Assembly (NCBI GenBank): GCA_041570195.1
Contig: JBFFWQ010000004.1
Span: 46,379 to 110,378 of the forward strand
Length of the DNA: 64,000 nucleotides
Reading direction: 5' to 3'
Origin: UBA11865 sp041570195
GTDB taxonomy: Bacteria; Chloroflexota; Anaerolineae; Promineifilales; Promineifilaceae
Below the pieces are notes generated by a model. The model worked only from the letters and a program-made list of their open reading frames with translations. It was not told where the DNA came from and did not search any database. The stretch's first letter is position 1. Every line of letters begins with the position of its first letter. The translations under genes were made by a program, and so were the position numbers. This document shows positions 16,781 to 25,910 of the stretch, piece by piece.

Positions 16781-17974
16781 TTAGCGCCCGCGCGCGCCCC
16801 TGGCCAGAATAATAATCAAGACCAGCAGCAGTAGTATGGCCATGCCAAGTCCCACAAGCGCCAACACTGCCACGGCGTCAGGTTCGTTGGGCTCATCACC
16901 CGTTTGCTGATTGGCTTCTGTCTGCTGGTTTTCGGTATCGTCGACTGTTGCGGCCGGCGCAGATGACTGTAGCCTGTTGTCGCCCACCTCTTCAGCCTCA
17001 GCGACGACTTCACGAGGTGTTGCCGTCGGAATAGCGGTCGCCAGCTCCGTCGCAATGGGCTCCGGTGTATTGGTCGGCGTCTGAGTCGCCGTCGGCATTG
17101 CGGTTCTTGTTGCTGTGGGCGGCATTGGGCTGGGCGTTGCCGTTGAAGTGGGTAACGGCGCAGCTGTTTCTGTGACTAGCGGCGTGTTTGTAGCCACAGG
17201 CGTGTTTGTGACCACGGGCGTGTTGGTAGGTGGACCAGGGGTTGAAGTCGGCGCCACGGTTGGGGTTGGCGGCTCGGCCGATTCCAGGCTGGCATTATCC
17301 CAATACATGTCGTTGTGTTTATTGGCGAAATCGGGATTCGTTCGCATGAAGACCGTGATGGTGCTGTTCTCGGCTGTAGCCTCCAGGGACATCCGGCCCC
17401 ACTGGTCAATAACACCAGCCATCGGCGCTTCGCCCGACCAAATAACGGTCGGGGCGCCCGAATTCCAGTTACCGGTCGGATCTATGCCGATCTGGAGGTG
17501 GGGATTGGCCGGCAGAACGGATTGATTAGGGTCGTCTTCGGAAGATGACCAGACCTGGGTCCAGACAGAAAACCGGTAATGCTGTCCGGGGCTTACGCCG
17601 CCGACCTGCTGATACATGCCGGCCAAGTGCGAGGCGTGAAAAGTAAACCACTGTTGAGCCGAATCCCCGCTGAACACCCTATTTGGGAACAGCGAAGCCA
17701 AAGCCCGCTTGTATTCCGGTCGGAAGTAAGGCGGATTGTGGTCCGGATCCTCCCGCCAAAATGGTGTCCATTCGGCCGCCACCTGAAGCTCAGGGATTCC
17801 ATTCCACGCCGCATAGGCGCCTTCAAAACCTGGATTGCGGATCAGATTTATGGCCTGGGCGCCAGGACTGGCCTGACGATCAGCGGCGGCTGTTTTTGAG
17901 TGACTTCCGATCGCCGCCAGGCAGGCGACTGCCAAGAGTAGCATCGGAACCAGGCGACGGATGGCTCTAAACAC
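16781..17974 (-). CDS. cell-surface protein with carbohydrate-binding-like domain, Thr/Pro stalk and C-terminal anchor
   Basis: 397 aa. It has an N-terminal signal peptide (residues ~1-30), then a beta-sandwich region beginning NLIRNPGFEG typical of CBM4/9-like or CBM6-like jelly-roll modules, to about residue 230. A stalk of PT/TNTPV repeats runs to about 315. An acidic, Gln-rich segment leads to a C-terminal helix (ALVGLGMAILLLLVLIIILA) with a basic tail. The arrangement fits a surface protein held by its C-terminus. No catalytic residues are recognised. It follows another surface protein gene by 12 bp. Confidence 0.75.
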   Translation of the reverse strand: MFRAIRRLVPMLLLAVACLAAIGSHSKTAAADRQASPGAQAINLIRNPGFEGAYAAWNGIPELQVAAEWTPFWREDPDHNPPYFRPEYKRALASLFPNRVFSGDSAQQWFTFHASHLAGMYQQVGGVSPGQHYRFSVWTQVWSSSEDDPNQSVLPANPHLQIGIDPTGNWNSGAPTVIWSGEAPMAGVIDQWGRMSLEATAENSTITVFMRTNPDFANKHNDMYWDNASLESAEPPTPTVAPTSTPGPPTNTPVVTNTPVATNTPLVTETAAPLPTSTATPSPMPPTATRTAMPTATQTPTNTPEPIATELATAIPTATPREVVAEAEEVGDNRLQSSAPAATVDDTENQQTEANQQTGDEPNEPDAVAVLALVGLGMAILLLLVLIIILARGARGR

Positions 17975-17986
17975 TGACCCTTCCCG

Positions 17987-19147
17987 TTATTCTTGGTCAC
18001 CGATGCTAACCGGGATATTCGACTGCACGAAATCATCGCTGCCGCGCTCGCCGAAGCTGGCTTCGATCTGGGCCGGCCCAGAAGCGTCGGCCGGGATAAA
18101 CAATTCCAATTCCCAGTAGCCGAAGATATCCGCGGTCGCCACGCTTTCCGTCAGCAATCGGCCGTTCTCAAGCAAGATGCTTATCAAGATCTCGCGATCG
18201 GGCGCATTGTAAGCGGTACCATACAGAAGTAGCCTGTCGCCGGGCGTTAACACGCTTTCCGGAGGCGGATTGCCAATCAGGACGTTGAAGGCCCTATCAT
18301 CACCGGGAGACAGAACGTCGACCTGGACTTGAGACTCGCGCCACTCTTCATTGCCTGGCTCGCCAAAGTGAGCCACGGCGCAAAGCTGACCACTCGCGTT
18401 CGTTGGCACGACGACAAATCCTTGCCAATAGCCGCTACCTCGCAGCCGGAAACTCTGGCTAGCTACTCGATTCTGGCAACCTTCACTCCATAGGGAGATG
18501 GTCAACAGGTTATCGACCGGCTGTTGGGCCACTCCGTCGAAGAAGATGTTGTAGCCACCAACTGCTTCTTCGCCCTGGAGAGGACGGTGCAAGATCAAAT
18601 GGCGGTCGGAGCCATCTGGATCAACCTGTAGCATGACGGGCACTACGTCGACGGCCCCTATTGCGCCGTCCGCCTCAATGAGGGCGGCTCGTATATCGGC
18701 TTTGCCACTAACTGAATTAGGAGCAGTTAACGTCGCCTGCCAGCTGTTGAAATCACTGACCTCTGCTCTGATCTCATCCAAGGTGTGACCGGTGGCGGTG
18801 ACCAGGGTAACTGAAAGCGACTGGCCGGCACCGATCTGTACCAGACCACTCACGATGATTTCACTACCCAGGAGTATCTCGCCACCCTCGGCCGGAGTAG
18901 TGATATTAACGCCTGGGCCGACCAGCGGCGTTGGCCGGGGAGTCAGGACGACCGGCGTTGCCGATGGGGTAAAGGTCGCTGCGGGCGTCACCGGTGTGCT
19001 CGTAGCCGGCAATTGCGGTGTAGTCAGGCTAGAGTTCTCCTGACGGACTGGCGCCGCCGTTGGGGCCAACGTTGGCAACTCCTCTGATTGCTGGCAAGCC
19101 GCCAGAACAAACAACAGAACGATGCTGCATACTATGCGTCCAACCAT
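17987..19147 (-). CDS. lipoprotein with repeated Ig-like beta-sandwich domains
   Basis: 386 aa. A lipoprotein signal (MVGRIVCSIVLLFVLAAC) puts the modified Cys at residue 18. A short Thr/Pro linker is followed by three related beta-rich units starting near residues 75, 170 and 275, each with a 'P..G..L..G..I.V.G.A' pattern like the Gmad2-type immunoglobulin domain. Function is unknown; adhesion or carbohydrate binding is possible. The frame is open upstream, but the lipobox and promoter fix the start at 19147. It is probably co-transcribed with the downstream surface protein. Confidence 0.72.
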   Translation of the reverse strand: MVGRIVCSIVLLFVLAACQQSEELPTLAPTAAPVRQENSSLTTPQLPATSTPVTPAATFTPSATPVVLTPRPTPLVGPGVNITTPAEGGEILLGSEIIVSGLVQIGAGQSLSVTLVTATGHTLDEIRAEVSDFNSWQATLTAPNSVSGKADIRAALIEADGAIGAVDVVPVMLQVDPDGSDRHLILHRPLQGEEAVGGYNIFFDGVAQQPVDNLLTISLWSEGCQNRVASQSFRLRGSGYWQGFVVVPTNASGQLCAVAHFGEPGNEEWRESQVQVDVLSPGDDRAFNVLIGNPPPESVLTPGDRLLLYGTAYNAPDREILISILLENGRLLTESVATADIFGYWELELFIPADASGPAQIEASFGERGSDDFVQSNIPVSIGDQE

Positions 19148-19154
19148 GATGGGG

Positions 19155-19185
19155 ATTATAACGTCTCTGAGCAGTTCGTGCTCAA
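19155..19185 (-). promoter_or_regulatory. promoter of the Ig-like lipoprotein gene, leaderless geometry
   Basis: Minus-strand TATAAT (19160-19155) ends seven bases before the ATG at 19147. A weak -35 (TTGAGC) lies 19 nt upstream. No Shine-Dalgarno sequence is present. Confidence 0.5.
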
Positions 19186-19268
19186 CAACCCTGATCTCAT
19201 GAGAAAGACGCAAGCTTGGTTGCCGGGCTGTGCGAAGGGCAGTAAACTGATCAGGAGTAAGCTGATGT

Positions 19269-20864
19269 ATGTCACTGTTTCCTATTCTCTCTCTTAGCGT
19301 CATCTTGGCCGGGGCCGCGATTGTCGGGCTCTTGGCTTGGTTTCGGCCGCGATTCGCCCCGGTATCATCCGGGATTGTGCTCGGCCTGGCGCTGCTGCTC
19401 TGGTTGATCGCCGGACAGAATCTGCCACTAGGCAAGTTGCCGGACGACGGCGCAAGTATGGCTGTGGCAATGTCCCCCTATCTTCATGTCGACGCGATCG
19501 GCTGGCAACTGAGCTTCTATCTACTGCTGCTGATGATGGCTGTGGTGGTCGGTTCCCTTTCTCATTTCGACAAACTGCAATTGGTACGCACCCAGACTAT
19601 TCGACAGAAAGCTCTGTTTCCGGCGATATTGCTCGTTTGCGCTGCCGCACTGTTAACTCTTTGGACGGCCTCGCTGGCTGGCCTGATTACCACCTGGGTC
19701 ATATTGTCCTTCGCCTGGCTGGTTCTTTTGTGGGCCATATCAGAAGAACGAGTTGGCGCCGGCACACTCCTGACGCGCGGAGGCGCGATGCTGTTGGGGG
19801 TATTGTTTTTGTGGCTGGCGGCCGGCGTCTCGGGTGTGCAGGGTGGTAGACAGCTGATCAGCAGTGGGTGGTCGAGTGGCGCCCTTGTGTTGCTGCTTCT
19901 GGCGGCAATGGGGCCGCTCGGAGCATTGCCGCTGCAGTGGTGGAGGCCTTTGGCCTGGTCGTTGCCGATTGAAACCGGCGCGCTAGTGCATCTCGCGCCA
20001 GTCGTCGCCGGCGGATCTTTGTTGGCCCGTATTAGCGGCCCGGCCGGCGGTCATGACGCCGGGTTCCTGGCTATAGCTACATCTTTTGGAGTGCTGGGTT
20101 TGTTGGTTGGCGTCACAATCTCCTGGATGTACGTCGCTTCGCCTGGCCGGTCGTTGTCAGGCTTGGCGCTGGCCCAGGCCGGTATTGTCGTCCTGGCCGG
20201 CGCTTGGGCTGGAACAGCGGGGGCACTTTCGGCAACGCGCGTGCTGCTCCTGGCAATCAGTGCTTTATTCCTGGCGGCGCGCTGGGCGCCAAGAAAGATG
20301 CCTTGGCCGGCGATCGTGCCGCTGATGGCTCTGGCCGGATTGCCGCTTACGGCCGGCTATGCCAGCCTGGTTGCGGTCTATGATGCCTGGTTGACGAACG
20401 GGGGCGCGGTCTTGCTGGTCATCGGCTCCTTGCTGTTAGTGTTTGCGCTGGCCGCCGGTATCCTCGCGGTTCGACGCAAAGTGCCGGCCGCCGGCTTGGG
20501 CGACCAGCCACCTGTCCTCATGGCCAGGCATTACCTGGCCCTGGCTCTGCCTTCTTTGGGCTTAATCGCGCTGCCTGACGGCGAGATCGCAGATGTTTCG
20601 TTGTGGGCCTGGATCGCCGTTGTTGTTGCGGTCGCCGGCGGCCTGGTGCTTAGTGGCTATGAGGCCCGGCTCCAAGATGCTCAATTGGCCATACGCCGGG
20701 CGCTGCATTTAGGATTTGTCGGCCGGCGCTTGCAGCGATTGTTCGCCAACATCGGCTCTGCTCTTGATTTACTAGTGCGAGAATTGGCGGCGATTCTAGA
20801 GGGTGAGGGCGGCATGCTCTGGTTATTAGTCTTTGTGGTGGTAATCTGGCTGGCTCGCAAGTGA
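19269..20864 (+). CDS. degenerate antiporter-like subunit (NuoL/M/N, HyfB/F family)
   Basis: 531 aa, about 14 membrane helices. The family is recognised from PLQWWRPLAWSLPIETGALVHL (221-242), the counterpart of the conserved PLxxW...P...ALLH segment of helix TM7, and from a C-terminal amphipathic helix. Two residues needed for ion pumping are missing. The TM5 WE motif reads WV (Trp143-Val144), and the 'DIKR' of TM8 reads SPGR (291-294). It begins a three-gene set with a HyfE-like and a second antiporter-like subunit. It has AGGAG 11 bases before the ATG. No NADH, formate or hydrogenase catalytic gene is nearby. Confidence 0.72.
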   Translation: MSLFPILSLSVILAGAAIVGLLAWFRPRFAPVSSGIVLGLALLLWLIAGQNLPLGKLPDDGASMAVAMSPYLHVDAIGWQLSFYLLLLMMAVVVGSLSHFDKLQLVRTQTIRQKALFPAILLVCAAALLTLWTASLAGLITTWVILSFAWLVLLWAISEERVGAGTLLTRGGAMLLGVLFLWLAAGVSGVQGGRQLISSGWSSGALVLLLLAAMGPLGALPLQWWRPLAWSLPIETGALVHLAPVVAGGSLLARISGPAGGHDAGFLAIATSFGVLGLLVGVTISWMYVASPGRSLSGLALAQAGIVVLAGAWAGTAGALSATRVLLLAISALFLAARWAPRKMPWPAIVPLMALAGLPLTAGYASLVAVYDAWLTNGGAVLLVIGSLLLVFALAAGILAVRRKVPAAGLGDQPPVLMARHYLALALPSLGLIALPDGEIADVSLWAWIAVVVAVAGGLVLSGYEARLQDAQLAIRRALHLGFVGRRLQRLFANIGSALDLLVRELAAILEGEGGMLWLLVFVVVIWLARK

Positions 20865-20908
20865 TTCCGAATAAAGCATAACGTTGCGGGTTGTAAAGTA
20901 TCCGAAAA

Positions 20909-21604
20909 ATGATTGAGTTTCCAAGTATCATTGAGTTTCTCAATTTCTTTGACTTCCTGCGCGGCAATCCGGCCGCGTATCTGGTCATGGTTACCGCAGC
21001 CCTAATCCTGATCGTACGTGACTGGCGTTGGTCGCTCTTGTTCTTGACCGCGCAATACCTGGTAGTCGGGTTGTTGTTTGCCGACGTGTTGCTGCCGCAT
21101 CTGGCTTTCATGAAGGTGCTGGTTGGGATGTTCGTCTGCCTAATACTTTACATAACTGCCCGCCAGGTCAACTGGGGCAAGTTGCCTGAAGACGTTACCC
21201 CCGACGAAGCCGTGCAATTGCAGAAAGAGCGTTTCGTGCGTTTTGGCTCGCTGGTTTTACCGACCGATACTCCGTTGCGAGTCTTTTTGGCTTTGATCAT
21301 TTGCCTAGCCGTCTGGGCCACGGCCCAACGTTCTCTCTATTTGCTGCCGGCCGCGCCCGATCACTTTCACGTGGCCGTCTTCGCCTTGATTGGCCTCGGT
21401 TTGGTTACCTTAAGCCTGACCGATGAACCACTGATGGCCGGACTGGGCCTGCTTACATTCCTGACAGGGTTTGAATTGTTCTATAGTGCCTTGGAGCAAT
21501 CGGTGGCGATGCTGGGCTTGCTGGGGGCGGTCAATCTGGCCATTGCCCTGACGATAGCCTACCTCACCCAGGCCAGGCACGCATACAGGGCCTTGCTAGA
21601 TTGA
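20909..21604 (+). CDS. HyfE/NuoK-like membrane subunit
   Basis: 231 aa, close to hydrogenase-4 subunit HyfE. It has three N-terminal helices (…AFMKVLVGMFVCLILYITARQVN, matching the end of the HyfE N-domain). A soluble loop of about 45 residues follows, then four helices in which LTGFELFYSALEQS resembles the NuoK/HyfE 'GLE' helix with its Glu retained. It lies between two antiporter-like genes, four bases before the next. The membrane topology and order match a Hyf-type proton module. Annotation is by pattern and context. Confidence 0.65.
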   Translation: MIEFPSIIEFLNFFDFLRGNPAAYLVMVTAALILIVRDWRWSLLFLTAQYLVVGLLFADVLLPHLAFMKVLVGMFVCLILYITARQVNWGKLPEDVTPDEAVQLQKERFVRFGSLVLPTDTPLRVFLALIICLAVWATAQRSLYLLPAAPDHFHVAVFALIGLGLVTLSLTDEPLMAGLGLLTFLTGFELFYSALEQSVAMLGLLGAVNLAIALTIAYLTQARHAYRALLD

Positions 21605-21608
21605 GTTC

Positions 21609-22979
21609 ATGACTGCTCCATTTTTTTTACTGGTCGGACCGATTGTCCTGGCACTGTTCTTATTCCCGCTGCGCCGCTGGCCGCGTATTTCAGCCCTGGC
21701 TGGCGCAGCGTCTGCCTGGCTCATTGCTTTGATTGTAGCTGGGTTTGACCTCAATGCTTCAGCCGGCGACAGTTGGACCATTTTTGGTCGAGCGTTCACT
21801 TTAACCGAACATCTGCAGCCTATCTTGGCCATGGTGTACGCGCTCTTGGGCGCAGCGTTTCTACTTTCAGCTGTTTATCATCAGAGCGCGATATTCGTGT
21901 CCATTTCGCTGGTGAATCTGTCGCTACTTAGCGGGGCGCTGATGGTCGAACCCTTTGTTTTTGGGGCCGCGCTACTTCTAGTTGCCGCTGGCGCGATGGC
22001 CACGCTTATCCAGGGGAGCCGGGCCGGATCAACCCTGGCGTCGCTCCGTTACTTGTCCTTAACCGCCCTGGCTGTACCGCTCTTGCTGAGCGCCGGCTGG
22101 ATGCTGGAGAGCGATCAGTTTCGATTCTTAGACAATGCAACCTTGCTCATCCTGGTGGCGACGCTGCTTCTGACGACTACCTTTCCCTTCCAGATCTGGG
22201 TCGCCCCGGCGGTGGGCGAATCCACATCCCTGACCCCAACAATCGTATTTGGCCTGGGCCAGCTTCTCATCGTCGTCTTCTGCATTAGCCTACTGATAGA
22301 GCAACCGTTTGTATACGGCAACGCTCAGTTTCAGGATCTTGTTCGTTTATGCGCGGCGGCGACGCTGATTCTGGCCGGTCTGCTGGCCATGACGGCCCGG
22401 TCATTCGGTCATCTGCTTGGCTACTTGCTGCTGCTTAGCATAGGCGCCGTTGGCGCCACTTTGGGTTCGGGCGGCGGCGCCACGGTAAACGTCATTATGG
22501 CCTTGTTAACCCTGCGTGTCATTAGTCTGATCATCGCCGGCGCCGGACTGGCGATGGTTCGCGTCCAAGCTCGCACGGTAGGCGGCGGCGCAAATCAATT
22601 TGCCGCCAATCGCGGCCTGGCATGGCGCACGCCGCTTGGAACCAGCTTGTTCGTCTTTGGCTGCCTGTCGCTTGCCGGCCTACCTCTGACGCCCGGATTC
22701 GCCGGTACTTGGCCGGCGATTCTTCTCATTGGCCAGCGCTCACCGTGGTTGGCCATGGTCCTCATTCTGACGATAGCTGCCGGCGCTTTTGGGGTACTAC
22801 GGCGACTGATCCCCTTGCTTGGCCAGCTTGACCACGCTGGCGATGAAGATGGCTTGCCGGAAGGCAAAATAGCAAGAACAGTCGCCGTTGTGCTCTTGGC
22901 TTTTGGCGTGATTCTGGCTGTTTTTCCCCACCTGGTTCTTGCCTTCAGCGAAAGAATAGCGACCCTCTTCTCAATCTGA
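21609..22979 (+). CDS. second degenerate antiporter-like subunit (NuoN/HyfF-like)
   Basis: 456 aa, about 14 membrane helices. It is recognised by FPFQIWVAPAVGEST (193-207), matching the PFHMWxPDVYEGAPT region of NuoN, and by AGSTLASLRYLSL before it. The TM5 helix (about 115-135) has no Glu at the expected place. The TM7 helix has no Lys, and the TM8 'IKR' equivalent reads FGH (266-268). Both antiporter-like proteins of this cluster have thus lost the same residues. The start is four bases after the HyfE-like stop, so the genes form one operon. Confidence 0.7.
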   Translation: MTAPFFLLVGPIVLALFLFPLRRWPRISALAGAASAWLIALIVAGFDLNASAGDSWTIFGRAFTLTEHLQPILAMVYALLGAAFLLSAVYHQSAIFVSISLVNLSLLSGALMVEPFVFGAALLLVAAGAMATLIQGSRAGSTLASLRYLSLTALAVPLLLSAGWMLESDQFRFLDNATLLILVATLLLTTTFPFQIWVAPAVGESTSLTPTIVFGLGQLLIVVFCISLLIEQPFVYGNAQFQDLVRLCAAATLILAGLLAMTARSFGHLLGYLLLLSIGAVGATLGSGGGATVNVIMALLTLRVISLIIAGAGLAMVRVQARTVGGGANQFAANRGLAWRTPLGTSLFVFGCLSLAGLPLTPGFAGTWPAILLIGQRSPWLAMVLILTIAAGAFGVLRRLIPLLGQLDHAGDEDGLPEGKIARTVAVVLLAFGVILAVFPHLVLAFSERIATLFSI

Positions 22980-23223
22980 TAAAGGGCTTATTGCTCTTTA
23001 GACTGATGCCAATGTCAACTAACTGGTATGTTCTACACGTAAAAGCACATAAGGCAGCATCCGTTCACGAGTTTTGTGGCTAAAAGGCTAAAGATCCTTA
23101 TCTTCGCGTGCAGGTACTTCTGACCTATTTGAGCTAGCAACTAAAACGATTAATAATTGAGTCTGATCAGATCAAAAAAAGGAGTGAGGCGTGCCGCGCC
23201 AGATGCCGGCATGATGAAGTCGT

Positions 23224-24531
23224 ATGACAGCAGTAGAAAGCCTGATAAAAAGGATAGAGAACCGTGAAGCGCAAATCGCCGTCGTAGGCATGGGTTATGT
23301 TGGTTTGCCGTTGGCTGTGGCGTTCGCAGAGGCCGGCTTCACGGTGATCGGCGTAGACGTCGACGCCGATAAAGTGCAAGCGCTTAACCAGGGACGAAGC
23401 TATGTAGAAGATGTCCCCGATGAACAGCTGACGCCGCTCGTCGCCAGCGGGCGACTGAAAGCCAGCGATCGATATGAAGCGCTTGTTGATGCGGAAGCCA
23501 TCTCGATATGCGTTCCAACGCCATTGCGGAAGACAGGTGATCCTGATATTTCGTACATCATTGATGCGGCCGACAGAATTGCCGAGCAGGGCGGCACAGG
23601 CAAACTAATCGTTCTTGAAAGCACGACTTATCCGGGCACGACCGAGGAAGTAATCATGCCTCGCTTGGTTACCAATGGTGATCAGATCGGGCACGATGTG
23701 TTTGTCGCCTTCTCCCCTGAACGTATCGACCCGGGACGCACTAACTATACTATCTACACTACGCCGAAGGTAATCGGCGGCGCCACGCCGACCTGCCTCG
23801 AGGTTGCACTGGCTCTTTATGGCACTATTGTCCAAAGACCGGTGCCCGTCTCCACCACGGCTACGGCCGAAATGGTGAAACTGCTCGAAAACACTTTTCG
23901 GGCAGTGAACATCGGCTTGGTCAACGAAGTGGCCTTGATGTGTGACAAGTTGGGATTAGATACTTGGGAGGTTGTTGAGGCGGCCGCCACCAAACCATAT
24001 GGATTCATGGCCTTCTATCCGGGCCCAGGCCTGGGCGGGCACTGCATTCCGGTCGATCCGCTGTACCTGAGTTGGAAGCTGCGCACGCTCAATTACACGG
24101 CGCGCTTCATCGAGCTGGCCTCTGAAGTTAATAGTCACATGCCAGATCATGTCGTCGGCAAGATCGCCGGCGCGCTCAATGACGAGAGCAAGGCTGTCAG
24201 AGGGAGCAGGATTCTGATATTGGGCGTGGCTTATAAGCCAAACGTTGCCGACCTTCGCGAGAGCCCGGCCATTGACATCATTCATCTGCTCAATGAGCTG
24301 GGCGCTGTGGTGTCATTTAATGACCCCTATGTTGACGACTTAACGGACGAAGGCATGAACACACCTAGCGTCGAGTTAAATGAGGAGAATCTAAGCAGTG
24401 CGGATTGCGTGGTAGTCGTTACTCACCACAATGCCTTTGATTGGCGGCGAATTGGCGATCTGGCTACTCTAATCGTCGACACACGCCATGTAGTTGACGC
24501 TGCCGGACGGGCGCGGGTTGTAACTATATAG
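23224..24531 (+). CDS. nucleotide sugar dehydrogenase (UDP-N-acetylglucosamine/mannosamine 6-dehydrogenase type)
   Basis: 435 aa. N-terminal Rossmann domain with VVGMGYVGLPLA, central dimerisation domain and C-terminal UDP-binding domain (LGVAYKPNVADLRESPA). The catalytic Cys lies in GLGGHCIPVDP. ESTTYPGTTEE and the length favour the WbpA/WecC-like group that oxidises UDP-GlcNAc or UDP-ManNAc to the uronic acid, rather than UDP-glucose dehydrogenase. The product would feed surface polysaccharide; no glycosyltransferases are adjacent. The 244-bp upstream gap holds a weak hairpin after the hyf-like operon (22984-23003) and no clear gene. Confidence 0.9.
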   Translation: MTAVESLIKRIENREAQIAVVGMGYVGLPLAVAFAEAGFTVIGVDVDADKVQALNQGRSYVEDVPDEQLTPLVASGRLKASDRYEALVDAEAISICVPTPLRKTGDPDISYIIDAADRIAEQGGTGKLIVLESTTYPGTTEEVIMPRLVTNGDQIGHDVFVAFSPERIDPGRTNYTIYTTPKVIGGATPTCLEVALALYGTIVQRPVPVSTTATAEMVKLLENTFRAVNIGLVNEVALMCDKLGLDTWEVVEAAATKPYGFMAFYPGPGLGGHCIPVDPLYLSWKLRTLNYTARFIELASEVNSHMPDHVVGKIAGALNDESKAVRGSRILILGVAYKPNVADLRESPAIDIIHLLNELGAVVSFNDPYVDDLTDEGMNTPSVELNEENLSSADCVVVVTHHNAFDWRRIGDLATLIVDTRHVVDAAGRARVVTI

Positions 24532-24572
24532 CGAGTCAGGGGCTATATGCACCTTTGGGCCGGGCGCAAGCC

Positions 24573-25058
24573 CTAATTCATCTTGGCCAGAAGCGCATGC
24601 TTGGTCCAAACGGCCGCCCGGTAGAATGGATCCATAATCAAAGCTTGATCCAGATAGCCCAAGGCGGTGCGATATTGACCCAGGTGCTCGTAGACGCGCC
24701 CAAGATTCAGGCAGGGATATTGCGGCGACTCGTAGCGGTCGGCCGCCGTCGCTTTTTCCAGCCAGGGTATGGCCTCTTCCCAGCGCTTTAATTCGATAAG
24801 ATAGGCACCGATATCATTATAGGGGTTACCGAAGGTGGGATCGACCTCAATCGCTTTCTTACAGCACTCGATGGCCTCATCGTACCGGTTGGTCATGCTG
24901 TACGTCCAGCCCAGAAACGTGTAGGCTTCGGCCGTCGGCCATGCGTCGAGTGAGCGTTCGTAGAGGATGATGGCATCCGCCACTTCGCCTTTCATCTGAT
25001 GACGATAGCCACGCTCGAGTAGAATCATGGCTTGCTGGCGAGCGATTTCGTCACTCAT
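24573..25058 (-). CDS. tetratricopeptide-repeat protein
   Basis: 161 aa made of four TPR units: AEAYTFLGWTYSMTNRYDEAIECCKKAI, then FGNPYNDIGAYLIELKRWEEAIPWLEKA, a third unit before GRVYEHLGQYRTALGYLDQAL, and flanking helices. It has no signal peptide or membrane segment. It probably acts as a cytosolic protein-binding scaffold with an unknown partner. A promoter with leaderless geometry precedes it. Confidence 0.88.
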   Translation of the reverse strand: MSDEIARQQAMILLERGYRHQMKGEVADAIILYERSLDAWPTAEAYTFLGWTYSMTNRYDEAIECCKKAIEVDPTFGNPYNDIGAYLIELKRWEEAIPWLEKATAADRYESPQYPCLNLGRVYEHLGQYRTALGYLDQALIMDPFYRAAVWTKHALLAKMN

Positions 25059-25067
25059 GATGTGATT

Positions 25068-25096
25068 AGTGTAGCATGGCCGGCCCGGGTCTCCAA
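25068..25096 (-). promoter_or_regulatory. promoter of the TPR gene, leaderless geometry
   Basis: Minus-strand TTGGAG, 17-nt spacer, TACACT; the -10 box ends nine bases before the ATG at 25058. No ribosome-binding site is present. Confidence 0.5.
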
Positions 25097-25124
25097 TAGA
25101 ACCTGATCGAACAGCCTCTACGAT

Positions 25125-25895
25125 TCAGGTGTTCGGCCGATCAGGCAAACGACTGTTCAGAGAATGCAGAAGCGGGGCTAATTGGCGAAGGTCATCGATT
25201 GTCGCATCGGGTCTTGATTGCTCGCTTGGCCTAGGGAAGCGAGCACTGGATTCGAAATGCACGACGTGCATGCCTGCTCGCCTAGCGCCGATCACGTCGG
25301 CTCCAGGATCATCGCCGACAAATACGGCTGTCTCGGGCGTTACACCCAGTTCGGTCATTACCTGATCGAAGGGAGCTCGATTCGGCTTCCATTTGTTGAC
25401 GTCGGCCGAAAACAAGAGGGACTCAAAGTGCGCGGTTAATCCAAACCGTTCAAGATCCGAAATATGAGCCTGACCGCTGAACATAGTATTGGAGATCAGT
25501 CCTAGCTTGTAGCCGGCGGCGCTCAATTGAGTAACCGTCTCCAGGCCGTACGGGATGGCCATGGCTCCAGCGCAGATTGCGCTTTCATAGCGCGTCGCTG
25601 CCTCGTTTAGAAGTGGATCGGTGGGCGGTTCCAGGCCCAGTTTGTCAAGGATCTCGACCAGCAACCCGGCCACGGTCAGGTTTTGCTTGCCGACCGTAGC
25701 TTGTCGCCAACGGTCGGGCAATAGTTCGAACGCGACCGATCGGAAACGCTCCACATCCGGCAGAGTCAAGCCGCCGCTAGCCAGAACGGAGAAAGCCGCA
25801 TTCAGGCCCGGCTCTTCTAGCTCCGGCCAGGTGTCGAAATCACCAGCATATTCGATGAGTGTGCCACCTAAATCGAAGATTACAGCTCTGATCAT
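25125..25895 (-). CDS. HAD-superfamily hydrolase
   Basis: 256 aa. Motif I is FDLGGTLIEY, where the nucleophile Asp is present and the second acid is replaced by Gly, as in many HAD subfamily IA members. A helical cap follows, then the Thr/Ser motif ISNTMFS and motif IV VGDDPGADVIGARRAGM. It is probably a small-molecule phosphatase or dehalogenase-like enzyme with unknown substrate. It follows mutS2 by 15 bp and is likely co-transcribed with it. Confidence 0.88.
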   Translation of the reverse strand: MIRAVIFDLGGTLIEYAGDFDTWPELEEPGLNAAFSVLASGGLTLPDVERFRSVAFELLPDRWRQATVGKQNLTVAGLLVEILDKLGLEPPTDPLLNEAATRYESAICAGAMAIPYGLETVTQLSAAGYKLGLISNTMFSGQAHISDLERFGLTAHFESLLFSADVNKWKPNRAPFDQVMTELGVTPETAVFVGDDPGADVIGARRAGMHVVHFESSARFPRPSEQSRPDATIDDLRQLAPLLHSLNSRLPDRPNT

Positions 25896-25910
25896 TGACC
25901 GCTACTGCCC

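Noticed and set aside
19265..19297. Ten-codon ORF overlapping the start of the first antiporter-like gene
   Set aside because: It has no distinguishing composition or regulatory logic, and the main gene start four bases later has an acceptable ribosome site.
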